Assembly: GCA_965369635.1 (NCBI GenBank)
Contig: CBDURC010000135.1
Span: 1-8,329 of the forward strand
Source of the DNA: UBA3071 sp965369635
GTDB lineage: Bacteria; Chloroflexota; Anaerolineae; UBA3071
Length of the DNA: 8,329 nt
Reading direction: 5' to 3'
Part shown: positions 1 through 5,223 of the stretch, piece after piece
How positions within the stretch are numbered: the stretch's first letter is position 1
How the letters are laid out: every line of letters begins with the position of its first letter
The notes under the pieces: generated by a model
What the model was told of the DNA's origin: nothing
The model's input: only the letters and a program-made list of their open reading frames with translations
The model's database searches: none
Made by a program: the position numbers and the translations under genes

Positions 1-386
1 TGTCTCTGAAGCTCCTGAGAATAGGTTAGCTGAATCTCGCCTTGCTACCTGATGTCCCTAGCGATCATCTCTTCAAGAATGTCGTAAATCGAGCATCTCG
101 ACTTTGGCCGTTTTCCAGTGAGTAGGAATTGGGGCAGCATGGATGAACAACGTTGCCTGCTGTCCTGTTGCGTCTAGGCAGGGAACCACCCGCCGGTTGG
201 CAGGCAGCGAGGCAGTAACTCGACGACCCGCTCGATCAGCTGATCTTCCGGCTGTGGTGTTGGCTCTAGCTTCCTGTCGACCGCGGCCAGTGTGATGGCA
301 CTTCGCCCTCCTCTGTGCTTATCCCAGTGGCTCACTCTCTGGTTCCGCTGATACTGACGGCTTGTTGTGCGGATGGTGTTGGTCCT
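1..386. other. Region without an intact gene
   Basis: I see no convincing intact gene here on either strand. Base composition is lower in G+C than in the genes to the right (61-120 is 28/60 G+C), and stop codons are frequent. A 12-bp perfect palindrome, GATCAGCTGATC, lies at 234-245; a palindrome of that size is expected about twice by chance in a window this long. On the minus strand one frame stays open from 386 down to 177 and may belong to the decayed frame described separately. The segment is best read as decayed or intergenic DNA next to a transposase remnant. Confidence 0.5.
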
Positions 387-578
387 CTAGCATGACTTCC
401 GTACGCGGCCACAGAAAATGCGCAATTGAACCGTGACAGCGGCAAACCGCTCACGCGCAGCTGCATTTCTGCCCCGAAAACTGGCATGAATCGCCCACGA
501 CAGGCGGGTTTCGATGGTGGAAGCGCTCACAATCTTCGGCGCCGTGTCTAATTGTGCAATTGCTTTGCTTGTGGTCAA
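174..578 (-). pseudogene. Possible decayed coding frame, unidentified
   Basis: One minus-strand frame runs 134 codons from a TTG at 578 to a TAG at 174-176, interrupted only by an in-frame TAG at 387-389. The first part (63 codons) includes TRLSWAIHASFRGRN and is rich in Ala and Arg. The second (70 codons) includes HWDKHRGGRSAITLAAVD and IERVVELLP, which look protein-like. I do not recognise a family. There is no convincing ribosome-binding site for the TTG. The region follows a transposase stub, which fits a graveyard of mobile-element or accessory genes. It could equally be chance: two open runs of 60-70 codons are not rare at this base composition. Confidence 0.22.
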
Positions 579-581
579 AGG

Positions 582-782
582 TCATGCTAGTGTTTCGAGC
601 ACCTGCTGACGGCGGCTCTCAGCGCGCATGTGATGTCTATGTTCGTAGCATGCCGCTGTAAAGAGGTAGAACGGCTGATCGCGCATAAGGTGCGGTGGTG
701 AGTGCGGAGGGAAGCCTCGGGACAGGCGTTGCTGTACTAACTCGGCACGTTGTTGCGGCGTGAGTCTCCGATACTCGTACAT
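582..782 (-). pseudogene. Truncated REP-associated (RAYT/Y1 type) transposase
   Basis: The reading frame gives 66 residues from ATG at 782 (a GTG at 791 is also possible). The sequence shows MYEYRRLTPQQRAEL, then RGFPPHSPPH, then YLFTAACYEHRHHM and ESRRQQVLETLA before a TGA at 582-584. From memory this order is characteristic of the N-terminus of a family of IS200-like, REP-associated tyrosine transposases, in which the segment starting YL-TAA-YEH is the first strand of the Y1 fold. Full-length relatives are roughly 150-250 residues. The His-x-His metal motif (PNHYH type) and the catalytic tyrosine lie further on and are absent, and I did not find them in the DNA downstream. The stub is therefore almost certainly inactive. 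The break falls at a 10-bp sequence (581-590) repeated in inverted orientation at 387-396. A REP-like hairpin lies immediately upstream of its start. Confidence 0.7.
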
Positions 783-793
783 GATCCTCACTA

Positions 794-814
794 GCGCGCT
801 GAAGCGCGCACTAC
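794..814 (-). repeat. REP-like hairpin with GTAG tag
   Basis: On the minus strand GTAG (814-811) is followed, after one base, by GCGCGC (809-804), a four-base TTCA loop and GCGCGC (799-794). A GTAG or similar tetranucleotide 5' of an imperfect or perfect palindrome is the known layout of REP sequences mobilised by RAYT transposases. The hairpin sits 12 bases upstream of the RAYT stub's ATG, where such repeats are expected. It is also 13 bases downstream of the exonuclease III stop codon. It may stabilise or end that transcript, but no T-tract follows, so I do not call it a terminator. Confidence 0.55.
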
Positions 815-827
815 GAACCTTGAGTTG

Positions 828-1643
828 TCATAGGGCAAACTCGGCCACCAGGAAGGTGTGATCCGATGGCCGCTCCGCCTGGCGCGCCTCCACGTCAATC
901 CAGGAGCGTGTGGCCTTGCGGGCCAGCGGTTCGGTGGTCCAGATGTGATCCACCCGCCAGCCCAGACCGCGCTTCAGTGCCTCCCGCGCGCGGTAGTCCC
1001 AGAAGGTATACTGTCCAGGCTCGTCGGGATGGTGCAGCCGGAAGACGTCCACGAAGCCCCACTCCCGCACTCGCTCCAGGGCAGCGCGGGCCTCAGGATG
1101 GAAGTCCACGTGGTTCTTCAGCCGCTTGGGATTGTGCACGTCCAACGGTTCGGGAGCAACATTGAAGTCGCCCATCCACAGGAGCGGTTCTTGCGGCGAA
1201 TAGTGTTTCTCAAGGAGCGCCCGCAGCCGGGCCAGCCACTCCAGCTTGTATCGAAAATGAAGGGAATCGAGAGAGCGCCCTTGAGGAACGTAGGTGTTGA
1301 CTACGGGGATGCCCCTGATCACCGCCCGAATGAGGCGCGCTTCGTCCGATTTGCCCTCTCCCGAGCCTGCCGAAGGGCCGCCATCATCGAGGCCGAAGGC
1401 GACTTCCAGCGGCTTCTCCTGGCTTACGATAGCCACCCCAGCGTGGGCCTTCCGCCCGCGGAAGACCACGTGGTATCCGGCTTCGCGGAAGGGCTCCTCA
1501 GGGAAGTCCTTGTCCTGCACCTTCGTCTCCTGCAGGCAGAGGATATCAGGAGCCTCGCGGCGCAGCCAATCCAACACCAGTTCCAGCCGGGCGCGGACGG
1601 AGTTGACGTTGTACGTGGCCACCTTCAGCACGGCGTCGGGCAT
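828..1643 (-). CDS. xth: Exodeoxyribonuclease III (AP endonuclease)
   Basis: The product has 271 residues (E. coli XthA has 268) and belongs to the endonuclease/exonuclease/phosphatase fold. It cleaves DNA at abasic sites and removes nucleotides 3' to 5' from duplex DNA in base-excision repair, in the cytoplasm. Visible active-site motifs in order are YNVNSVRAR (Asn12), CLQETKVQD (metal-binding Glu39), TYVPQG (Tyr118), GDFNVAP (Asp159, Asn161), WRVDHIW (Asp232) and SDHTFLVAEF (Asp261, His262). I chose ATG at 1643 because AGAGG lies just upstream and the protein then begins MPDAVLKVATYNVN, as in relatives. An upstream frame to 1733 runs through a palindromic repeat and has no homology. A low-complexity insert at residues about 88-100 (GGPSAGSGEGKSD) looks repeat-derived. 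The gene follows the aldolase gene on the same strand after 141 bp; no functional link is evident. Confidence 0.95.
   Translation of the reverse strand: MPDAVLKVATYNVNSVRARLELVLDWLRREAPDILCLQETKVQDKDFPEEPFREAGYHVVFRGRKAHAGVAIVSQEKPLEVAFGLDDGGPSAGSGEGKSDEARLIRAVIRGIPVVNTYVPQGRSLDSLHFRYKLEWLARLRALLEKHYSPQEPLLWMGDFNVAPEPLDVHNPKRLKNHVDFHPEARAALERVREWGFVDVFRLHHPDEPGQYTFWDYRAREALKRGLGWRVDHIWTTEPLARKATRSWIDVEARQAERPSDHTFLVAEFAL
1353..1378. repeat. Repeat-like palindromic segment inside xth
   Basis: The stretch GCCCT (1353-1357) to AGGGC (1374-1378) is an inverted repeat with a 16-base centre containing GAGCCTGCCGAAGGG. Read on the minus strand, its CTTCGGCAGGCTCGGG resembles the widespread dispersed bacterial repeat of the type CTTCGACAGGCTCAGG. 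In the xth frame it encodes PSAGSGEG, a low-complexity loop between two conserved blocks, where most exonuclease III proteins are a few residues shorter. The match to a dispersed repeat is from memory and there is no second copy in this window. Confidence 0.4.
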
Positions 1644-1707
1644 CTTGCCTCTCTTCATCAACGGTCGATTGGGAACGCCTGGCGCTTGTCCGCAAGACCA
1701 CCGGGTG

Positions 1708-1739
1708 CCGCAGCTTGCTGCGGATTTCAGCAAGCTGAA
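1708..1739. repeat. Paired palindromes between aldolase and xth
   Basis: Two perfect palindromes stand side by side: CCGCAGC-TT-GCTGCGG (1708-1723) and TTCAGC-AA-GCTGAA (1726-1739). In addition CAGCTTGCTG (1711-1720) is the exact reverse complement of CAGCAAGCTG (1728-1737). The transcript can therefore form either two small hairpins or one 10-bp stem with a seven-base loop. The element lies in the 141-bp gap between the aldolase stop and the xth start, with no T-tract on either side. It looks like a dispersed palindromic repeat and may act as a stabiliser or weak attenuator between the two genes. Confidence 0.6.
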
Positions 1740-1784
1740 GCGTCCATCACAGAACCCTCAGAAAGGATCTTTGTGACACTCAGC

Positions 1785-2705
1785 TCAGAAGGCCAGGAGG
1801 ATCTCTTTCAACTTCTCGGTGATGGCAAGTCCATCTTCGAAGGGCCGCTGCCACATGTTGCGGCCAAAGATCAACCCGGTGGCCCCCGCCTCCATGCACA
1901 GGCGGGCCTTCAGCAGCAGGTCCTCATCGCCCATCTTACTGCCGCCGGAGAACAGGACCATCGTCTTGCCCGCCGAGGCGACGACCTTTTCCACCGCCAG
2001 AAGGTAGGCCTCGTTCTCATCCAGGTCCTTCCATTGCTCGTAGAGCTTGCAGTAGGCCGCCGGGCTGTCGGCGTTGCCTTGATCTCGGAACTTGGGCACG
2101 TTGAGCTTGACGATATCGGCGCCCAACTCATCGGCCAGACGCGCTGCGTAATCCACAGCATAGATGCTGTCTCGGCCGCCCTTATCCCCTATCGCCGCGC
2201 CGCGGGGGTAAGACCAGATGATGAGCGGCATGCCGTAGCGGTCGCATTCCTCCCGCACCTTGCCTAACTGGATGAAGTCCCGATCCTGCGCCGGCGAGCC
2301 CACGTAGAGTGTGTAGCCCACCGCATCGGCCCCCAGCCGCACGGCATCCTCCACGCTGGCTTCGATGGCCGAGAAGGCCTCGGCGGCGGAGGGGATGCTG
2401 GTTTTGCCGTTGAGTTTGAGGACCAGGGGCACCGCGCCCGCGTAACCCTTCATGTACTTCTGCGCCAGTCCGACGTGGAAGACGATGCCGGAGTAGCCTC
2501 CCTCCTTGGCCAGTCGGCATTGATAGTCCGGATCACCGCTGGGTGGGTTGGGGAAGAAGTCAACGGGGCCGTGTTCCATGCCCTGGTCAATGGGCAGGAG
2601 CAAAAGCGTGCCATTGCCTGGGCCGTGCTCGTAGAGCAGCCGATGCAAGCGCGTCCGCTTGCCCAGACTGAGGTCTAGTTCGTCCAAAGCTGGTCTCTCT
2701 ATCAC
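1785..2705 (-). CDS. fbaB: Class I fructose-bisphosphate aldolase, DhnA type
   Basis: The product (306 residues) belongs to the DhnA/FbaB family of Schiff-base aldolases. It cleaves fructose 1,6-bisphosphate to dihydroxyacetone phosphate and glyceraldehyde 3-phosphate, reversibly, in the cytoplasm. Motifs align with the archaeal-type class I enzyme: PIDQGMEHG (Asp40, His45), WSYPRG (Trp164, Tyr166), ADIVKLNVP (Schiff-base Lys200), LFSGGSKM and GLIFGRN, the last two being the phosphate-binding loops at the end of the barrel. The start is GTG at 2705, because AGGAG lies six bases upstream and the protein then begins VIERPALDEL. The same frame stays open to 2864, but that extension has no ribosome-binding site and no family resemblance. 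The gene follows the DUF362 gene after 248 bp and precedes xth. Related DhnA enzymes can act on other sugar phosphates, so fructose bisphosphate is the likeliest but not the only possible substrate. Confidence 0.88.
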   Translation of the reverse strand: MIERPALDELDLSLGKRTRLHRLLYEHGPGNGTLLLLPIDQGMEHGPVDFFPNPPSGDPDYQCRLAKEGGYSGIVFHVGLAQKYMKGYAGAVPLVLKLNGKTSIPSAAEAFSAIEASVEDAVRLGADAVGYTLYVGSPAQDRDFIQLGKVREECDRYGMPLIIWSYPRGAAIGDKGGRDSIYAVDYAARLADELGADIVKLNVPKFRDQGNADSPAAYCKLYEQWKDLDENEAYLLAVEKVVASAGKTMVLFSGGSKMGDEDLLLKARLCMEAGATGLIFGRNMWQRPFEDGLAITEKLKEILLAF

Positions 2706-2743
2706 TGTTGTCTCCTGGGTGGTCTGCCTGTGAACTGTTGTCT
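2704..2743. repeat. 10-bp direct repeat at the aldolase start
   Basis: ACTGTTGTCT occurs at 2704-2713 and again at 2734-2743, exactly 30 bases apart. The first copy covers the aldolase ribosome-binding site and start codon. It may be a duplication or a repeated protein-binding site in phase on the helix; I cannot say which. Confidence 0.35.
2712..2716 (-). promoter_or_regulatory. Ribosome-binding site fixing the aldolase GTG start
   Basis: AGGAG on the minus strand lies six bases before GTG at 2705-2703. It decides the start against the longer open frame reaching 2864. Confidence 0.75.
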
Positions 2744-2764
2744 GTGATGGTTGGCTGAATATGA

Positions 2765-2821
2765 CAACGAATACGGAGGATTGATCCAATGAGCTGCGTC
2801 CAGATTCGTTGAATCCTTCAA
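2765..2821. promoter_or_regulatory. Cluster of inverted repeats upstream of the aldolase
   Basis: Three palindromes overlap here: CAACGAAT (2765-2772) with ATTCGTTG (2804-2811), an 8-bp perfect pair around a 31-base centre; ATTG-ATC-CAAT (2780-2790) inside it; and TTGAA-TCC-TTCAA (2809-2821) at its edge. They lie 60-116 bases upstream of the GTG start. They could be operators for the aldolase gene or a folded leader. I found no convincing sigma-70 promoter in this gap, so the aldolase may instead be read through from the DUF362 gene. Confidence 0.35.
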
Positions 2822-2903
2822 ATCCGACCTCATCTGTGGTCAACGTCAAATCAACAACACTCAAGAGGAGGACCTTCGTCTTCTGAAAACGTGGAACAGA
2901 TGC

Positions 2904-2945
2904 CTCGTTACTCGGTGCCCGTCACTCGTTACCCGTTGCCGGTCG
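2904..2945. repeat. Degenerate heptanucleotide tandem repeat, six units
   Basis: Six consecutive 7-base units start at 2904, 2911, 2918, 2925, 2932 and 2939. Units one and four are identical (CTCGTTA) and the others vary around CYCGTYA; the last (CCGGTCG) is the most worn. On the minus strand the consensus is TRACGRG. The array lies 8 bases beyond the DUF362 stop codon, in the gap before the aldolase gene. It resembles short tandemly repeated heptamers known from cyanobacteria and other large bacterial genomes. No function can be read from it. Confidence 0.65.
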
Positions 2946-2953
2946 CCTCCCCC

Positions 2954-4045
2954 CTACCCCGGATAACTCTCGAACAGTCGTCCCCAAGGACTCTCCCGCT
3001 TCCACTGCTGGGTTACCTTACGTCCTTTGAGGGGGTACCAGACCCGGTCGTGGTAGGTCTCGCTGGCAAAGATGAATACCTTGACGATAGGTGTGTGGAA
3101 CAGGAGCTTCTGGAAGACCTTGAGCGGCGAGCGCCAGAGCAGCATGCCCGTGCCGGTGCCCAGGTTGGCGCTCACGGTGAAACCCCATCGTTCATCGGCC
3201 AGTTCCGGCATGCCCACGACCTCCACCTCCCGCGGGTTTCCCTGGCCCAGCCCCCGTTCGGTCGCATGGGCGATGTAGGGGATATTCATGGGCTCGAAGC
3301 CCATCATTCTCGCCGCCACGGCGTCAATGGCTACCTGATCGGCCGAGGCCAGGATGACGTCCTTCTGGTGGGGAATCATCGTGCGCGGCCCCGCGCCGCT
3401 GCCGGCCGTGGTGCCGTCCATGGTGGCGAAGATGCCCGTGTGGATCTCCTTCTGGATGGCTAGCAGATCCACCAGCGTGTCGTGAATCCAGGTGTGGGTG
3501 TAGTGGCGATTGACGTTGAGCAAGCCGCCGAAAGCGTTCTTCATCGCCCCGGTGGTGACGGTGTAGGTGTGGGCCTTGACCGTGGGCAGGTGGACGATGT
3601 TCTTGCCCACGAAGTAGTCGGGAACGTAAATGCCGTCGGGGAAGATCGTGTTCAGCACGGCCATTTTAGCCTGGGGCCGATACTCGATCCAGGCCATATC
3701 CTCCGGCTTGAAGTTGTACTTCTTGGGGACGCCATGCTTCGCCAACACCGGGCCAAACTTGTTGTACCGGTCGCCCAGGTCGGCGATGGTCACCACCGTG
3801 CGGTTGTGCACGTCCACCAGGTCGCTGAAGCCGCTGTCCCGCAGCGCCAGGATGGTTCCTTCCAACTGCCAGGGAGTAGTGTTGGCGCTGGGGTAAAGCA
3901 GGTGCCAACTGATGTTGTCCTTGAGAATGGTGGTCGCCGATGGGTCCAGTGCCTCCCGCATCCCAGCTAGCTCACACAGGCGCTGATAGTCGTCCAGTAC
4001 GGTATCTGGTGTGGTTCTCAGAATCGCTACTTTCGGCTTGGTCAT
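2954..4045 (-). CDS. DUF362 domain protein of unknown function
   Basis: The product has 363 residues, with no signal peptide and no membrane segment. It shows the DUF362 hallmarks in order: LKDNISW near residues 41-47 (the family's Lys-x-Asn block), PTVKAHTYTVTTGAMKNAFG at 154-173, MDGTTAGSGAGPR at 209-221, and ADQVAIDAVAARMMGF at 235-250 followed by a GLGQGNP loop. Many DUF362 proteins carry ferredoxin-type CxxCxxC clusters; this one has a single cysteine (Cys24), so it is not an iron-sulfur protein of that kind. The biochemical role of the family is unknown to me. ATG at 4045 is supported by GGAG seven bases upstream and by a good promoter. The gene heads the minus-strand series DUF362, aldolase, xth and is divergent from proC. 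Confidence 0.85.
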   Translation of the reverse strand: MTKPKVAILRTTPDTVLDDYQRLCELAGMREALDPSATTILKDNISWHLLYPSANTTPWQLEGTILALRDSGFSDLVDVHNRTVVTIADLGDRYNKFGPVLAKHGVPKKYNFKPEDMAWIEYRPQAKMAVLNTIFPDGIYVPDYFVGKNIVHLPTVKAHTYTVTTGAMKNAFGGLLNVNRHYTHTWIHDTLVDLLAIQKEIHTGIFATMDGTTAGSGAGPRTMIPHQKDVILASADQVAIDAVAARMMGFEPMNIPYIAHATERGLGQGNPREVEVVGMPELADERWGFTVSANLGTGTGMLLWRSPLKVFQKLLFHTPIVKVFIFASETYHDRVWYPLKGRKVTQQWKRESPWGRLFESYPG

Positions 4046-4096
4046 GTCTTGCTCCTATCTGGACAGCCTGATTGGGTGAGTGTTCTCATCTGCCCG

Positions 4097-4124
4097 ATTA
4101 TACTGCCCCCGGCCGAAAAGTCAA
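4097..4124 (-). promoter_or_regulatory. Sigma-70-type promoter of the DUF362 gene
   Basis: On the minus strand TTGACT (4124-4119) and TATAAT (4102-4097) are separated by 16 bases. A start near 4090 would give a leader of about 45 bases, with GGAG placed before the ATG at 4045. The perfect -10 box and five of six -35 bases make this a good match. Confidence 0.7.
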
Positions 4125-4176
4125 ACCATCGAATGATACGATCTGCAATTAGAGAACATTCTCGGGATGCTCACAT

Positions 4177-4204
4177 TTGGCGAGGGGCCGTTTGTCAGTA
4201 TAAT
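4177..4204 (+). promoter_or_regulatory. Sigma-70-type promoter of proC
   Basis: TATAAT at 4199-4204 is a perfect -10 box. The best -35 candidate is TTGGCG at 4177-4182, with a 16-base spacer and four of six consensus bases. Transcription would begin near 4211, giving an unusually long leader of about 94 bases. The -10 box is strong evidence; the -35 assignment is weaker. Confidence 0.6.
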
Positions 4205-4210
4205 GGCATT

Positions 4211-4304
4211 GTGCTATGAGGAAGCTGCTTCAGAGCCGAGGCGGTCCGGACTGCCTCTCGCTCGCCGAGCGGCTTCTTATTGTTTTAAAGGGGGAGGAAC
4301 GAAA
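4211..4304 (+). promoter_or_regulatory. Structured 5' leader of proC
   Basis: The leader between the predicted start and the proC ATG is rich in inverted repeats. GAAGC (4221-4225) can pair with GCTTC at 4227-4231 or with the distant GCTTC at 4272-4276. GAGGCGGTCC (4238-4247) pairs with GGACTGCCTC (4248-4257) except for one G-U. CGCTC-GCC-GAGCG spans 4259-4271. The distant pairing would enclose the other two hairpins in a branched fold, and a T-rich stretch (CTTCTTATTGTTTT) follows at about 4273-4286, before the ribosome-binding site. This layout could be an attenuator or a riboswitch-like control. I see no T-box motif and recognise no known riboswitch class. Confidence 0.4.
4291..4298 (+). 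promoter_or_regulatory. Strong ribosome-binding site of proC
   Basis: GGGGAGGA precedes ATG at 4305 by six bases. It fixes the proC start there, not at the in-frame ATG at 4167, which lies upstream of the -10 box. Confidence 0.85.
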
Positions 4305-5180
4305 ATGGCTACTGATGTATTGCATGGACTGACACTGGCTTTCATCGGCAGTGGGACGATGGCTGAGGCGATGATCCAGGCGCTGCTGCGCGCCGGCGAA
4401 GTGACTCCAGAGCAGATCGTCGCTAGCGGGCCACGTCCTGAGCGGGGCGCGAAACTGCGAGACCGGCACGGTGTGCGTGTCGCCACCGATAACGTTGCCG
4501 CTGCCAGTGAGGCGGATATCGTGATCCTCTCGGTCAAGCCCCAGGTGCTGCCCCCTGTGCTGGCCGAGCTGCGCTGCCACATTCAGCCCACGGCGCTCGT
4601 GCTTTCTATCGTTGCGGGCATGCCCATGGCTGTCATTCGCGCCGGGCTCGACCATGCCGCCGTCGTGCGCACCATGCCCAACACGCCAGCTCAGATCGGG
4701 GAGGGCATGACCGTCTGGACCGCTGCGCCAGCGGTGAGCGAGCCGCAGCGCGCCCAAGCGCGAGCTATCCTGCGGACGATGGGGCCGGAGATGCACGTCA
4801 CCCACGAGGACGCGCTGAATATGGCTACCGCCGTCAGCGGCACCGGTCCCACCTATGTCTTTCTGCTCATGGAAGCGCTGGTGGACGCGGCAGTGCACCT
4901 GGGCTTCTCCCGCCGCCAGGCGCGCCTGCTGGTCATCCAGACGGTGCTCGGCTCCGCCCGGTTCGCTCAGGAGTCCGACCTCCACCTGGCGCAACTGCGC
5001 AACCAGGTCACTTCCCCTGGCGGCACCAGCGCCGAGGCGATCTACCAGTTGGAGAAGGGGGGACTGCGTACGATACTGTCCAAGGCCATCTGGGCAGCCT
5101 ACAGGAAATCGCGCCTGTTGGGCGAACGAGTCCAGCAGCCCATGGATGGTCCGTTGAAGGTCAATGGTGAGGGAGGCTAG
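4305..5180 (+). CDS. proC: Pyrroline-5-carboxylate reductase
   Basis: This enzyme reduces 1-pyrroline-5-carboxylate to L-proline with NAD(P)H, the last step of proline synthesis, in the cytoplasm. The protein has 291 residues, slightly longer than the usual 260-280 because of a short tail. The N-terminal Rossmann fold shows FIGSGTMAEAM (residues 13-23), then SVKPQ (76-80) and VRTMPNTPAQIGEG (121-134). The C-terminal dimerisation and catalytic domain shows SGTGPTYVFLLMEAL (178-192) and the family signature around 231-255, with TSPGGTSAEAI at 236-246. The start is fixed by a strong ribosome-binding site; the frame is open upstream, but that part is promoter and leader. The gene stands alone on the plus strand, divergent from DUF362 and convergent with the metal operon. 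Confidence 0.96.
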   Translation: MATDVLHGLTLAFIGSGTMAEAMIQALLRAGEVTPEQIVASGPRPERGAKLRDRHGVRVATDNVAAASEADIVILSVKPQVLPPVLAELRCHIQPTALVLSIVAGMPMAVIRAGLDHAAVVRTMPNTPAQIGEGMTVWTAAPAVSEPQRAQARAILRTMGPEMHVTHEDALNMATAVSGTGPTYVFLLMEALVDAAVHLGFSRRQARLLVIQTVLGSARFAQESDLHLAQLRNQVTSPGGTSAEAIYQLEKGGLRTILSKAIWAAYRKSRLLGERVQQPMDGPLKVNGEGG

Positions 5181-5223
5181 GGCTGTTGGGAGGTGCCCGT
5201 CTCCTTGTCAGCCCGCGCTTTTT
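5180..5223 (+). terminator. Probable terminator between convergent genes
   Basis: GGGCTG (5180-5185) pairs with CAGCCC (5209-5214), and inside it GGAG (5189-5192) pairs with CTCC (5201-5204). On the plus strand GCGC and then five T residues (5219-5223) follow, so it could end proC transcription. The T-run is four bases from the stem and lies inside the end of the opposing permease gene. On the minus strand no T-run follows, so any use for the metal operon is less certain. Confidence 0.45.

Noticed and set aside
30..175. Alternative minus-strand frame reading DATGQQATLFIHAAPIPTHW
   Set aside because: It looks protein-like over about 40 codons, but has no start signal, no recognised family and a stop soon after; too short to call.
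234..245. 12-bp palindrome GATCAGCTGATC as an operator or attachment site
   Set aside because: About two such palindromes are expected by chance in a window of this length, and nothing nearby gives it a role.
1644..1733. N-terminal extension of exonuclease III
   Set aside because: The extra 30 codons pass through a palindromic repeat, resemble no family member and lack a ribosome-binding site; ATG 1643 fits the family start.
858..2267. 469-codon open frame on the plus strand
   Set aside because: It runs antisense to xth and the aldolase, both of which show full catalytic motifs. It has no recognisable domain and arises from high G+C codon bias.
2706..2864. N-terminal extension of the aldolase
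   Set aside because: It covers palindromic upstream DNA and the ribosome-binding site, and shows no family resemblance.
2904..2945. CRISPR array
   Set aside because: Units are seven bases with no spacers; this is a simple tandem repeat.
4167..4304. N-terminal extension of ProC
   Set aside because: It would contain the -10 box and the structured leader; a strong ribosome-binding site precedes ATG 4305, and the Rossmann motif is then at the usual distance from the start.
4211..4304. T-box riboswitch upstream of proC
   Set aside because: The leader is too short, and the AGGGTGGNACC-type T-box sequence is absent; the GGGGAGGA stretch is an ordinary ribosome-binding site.
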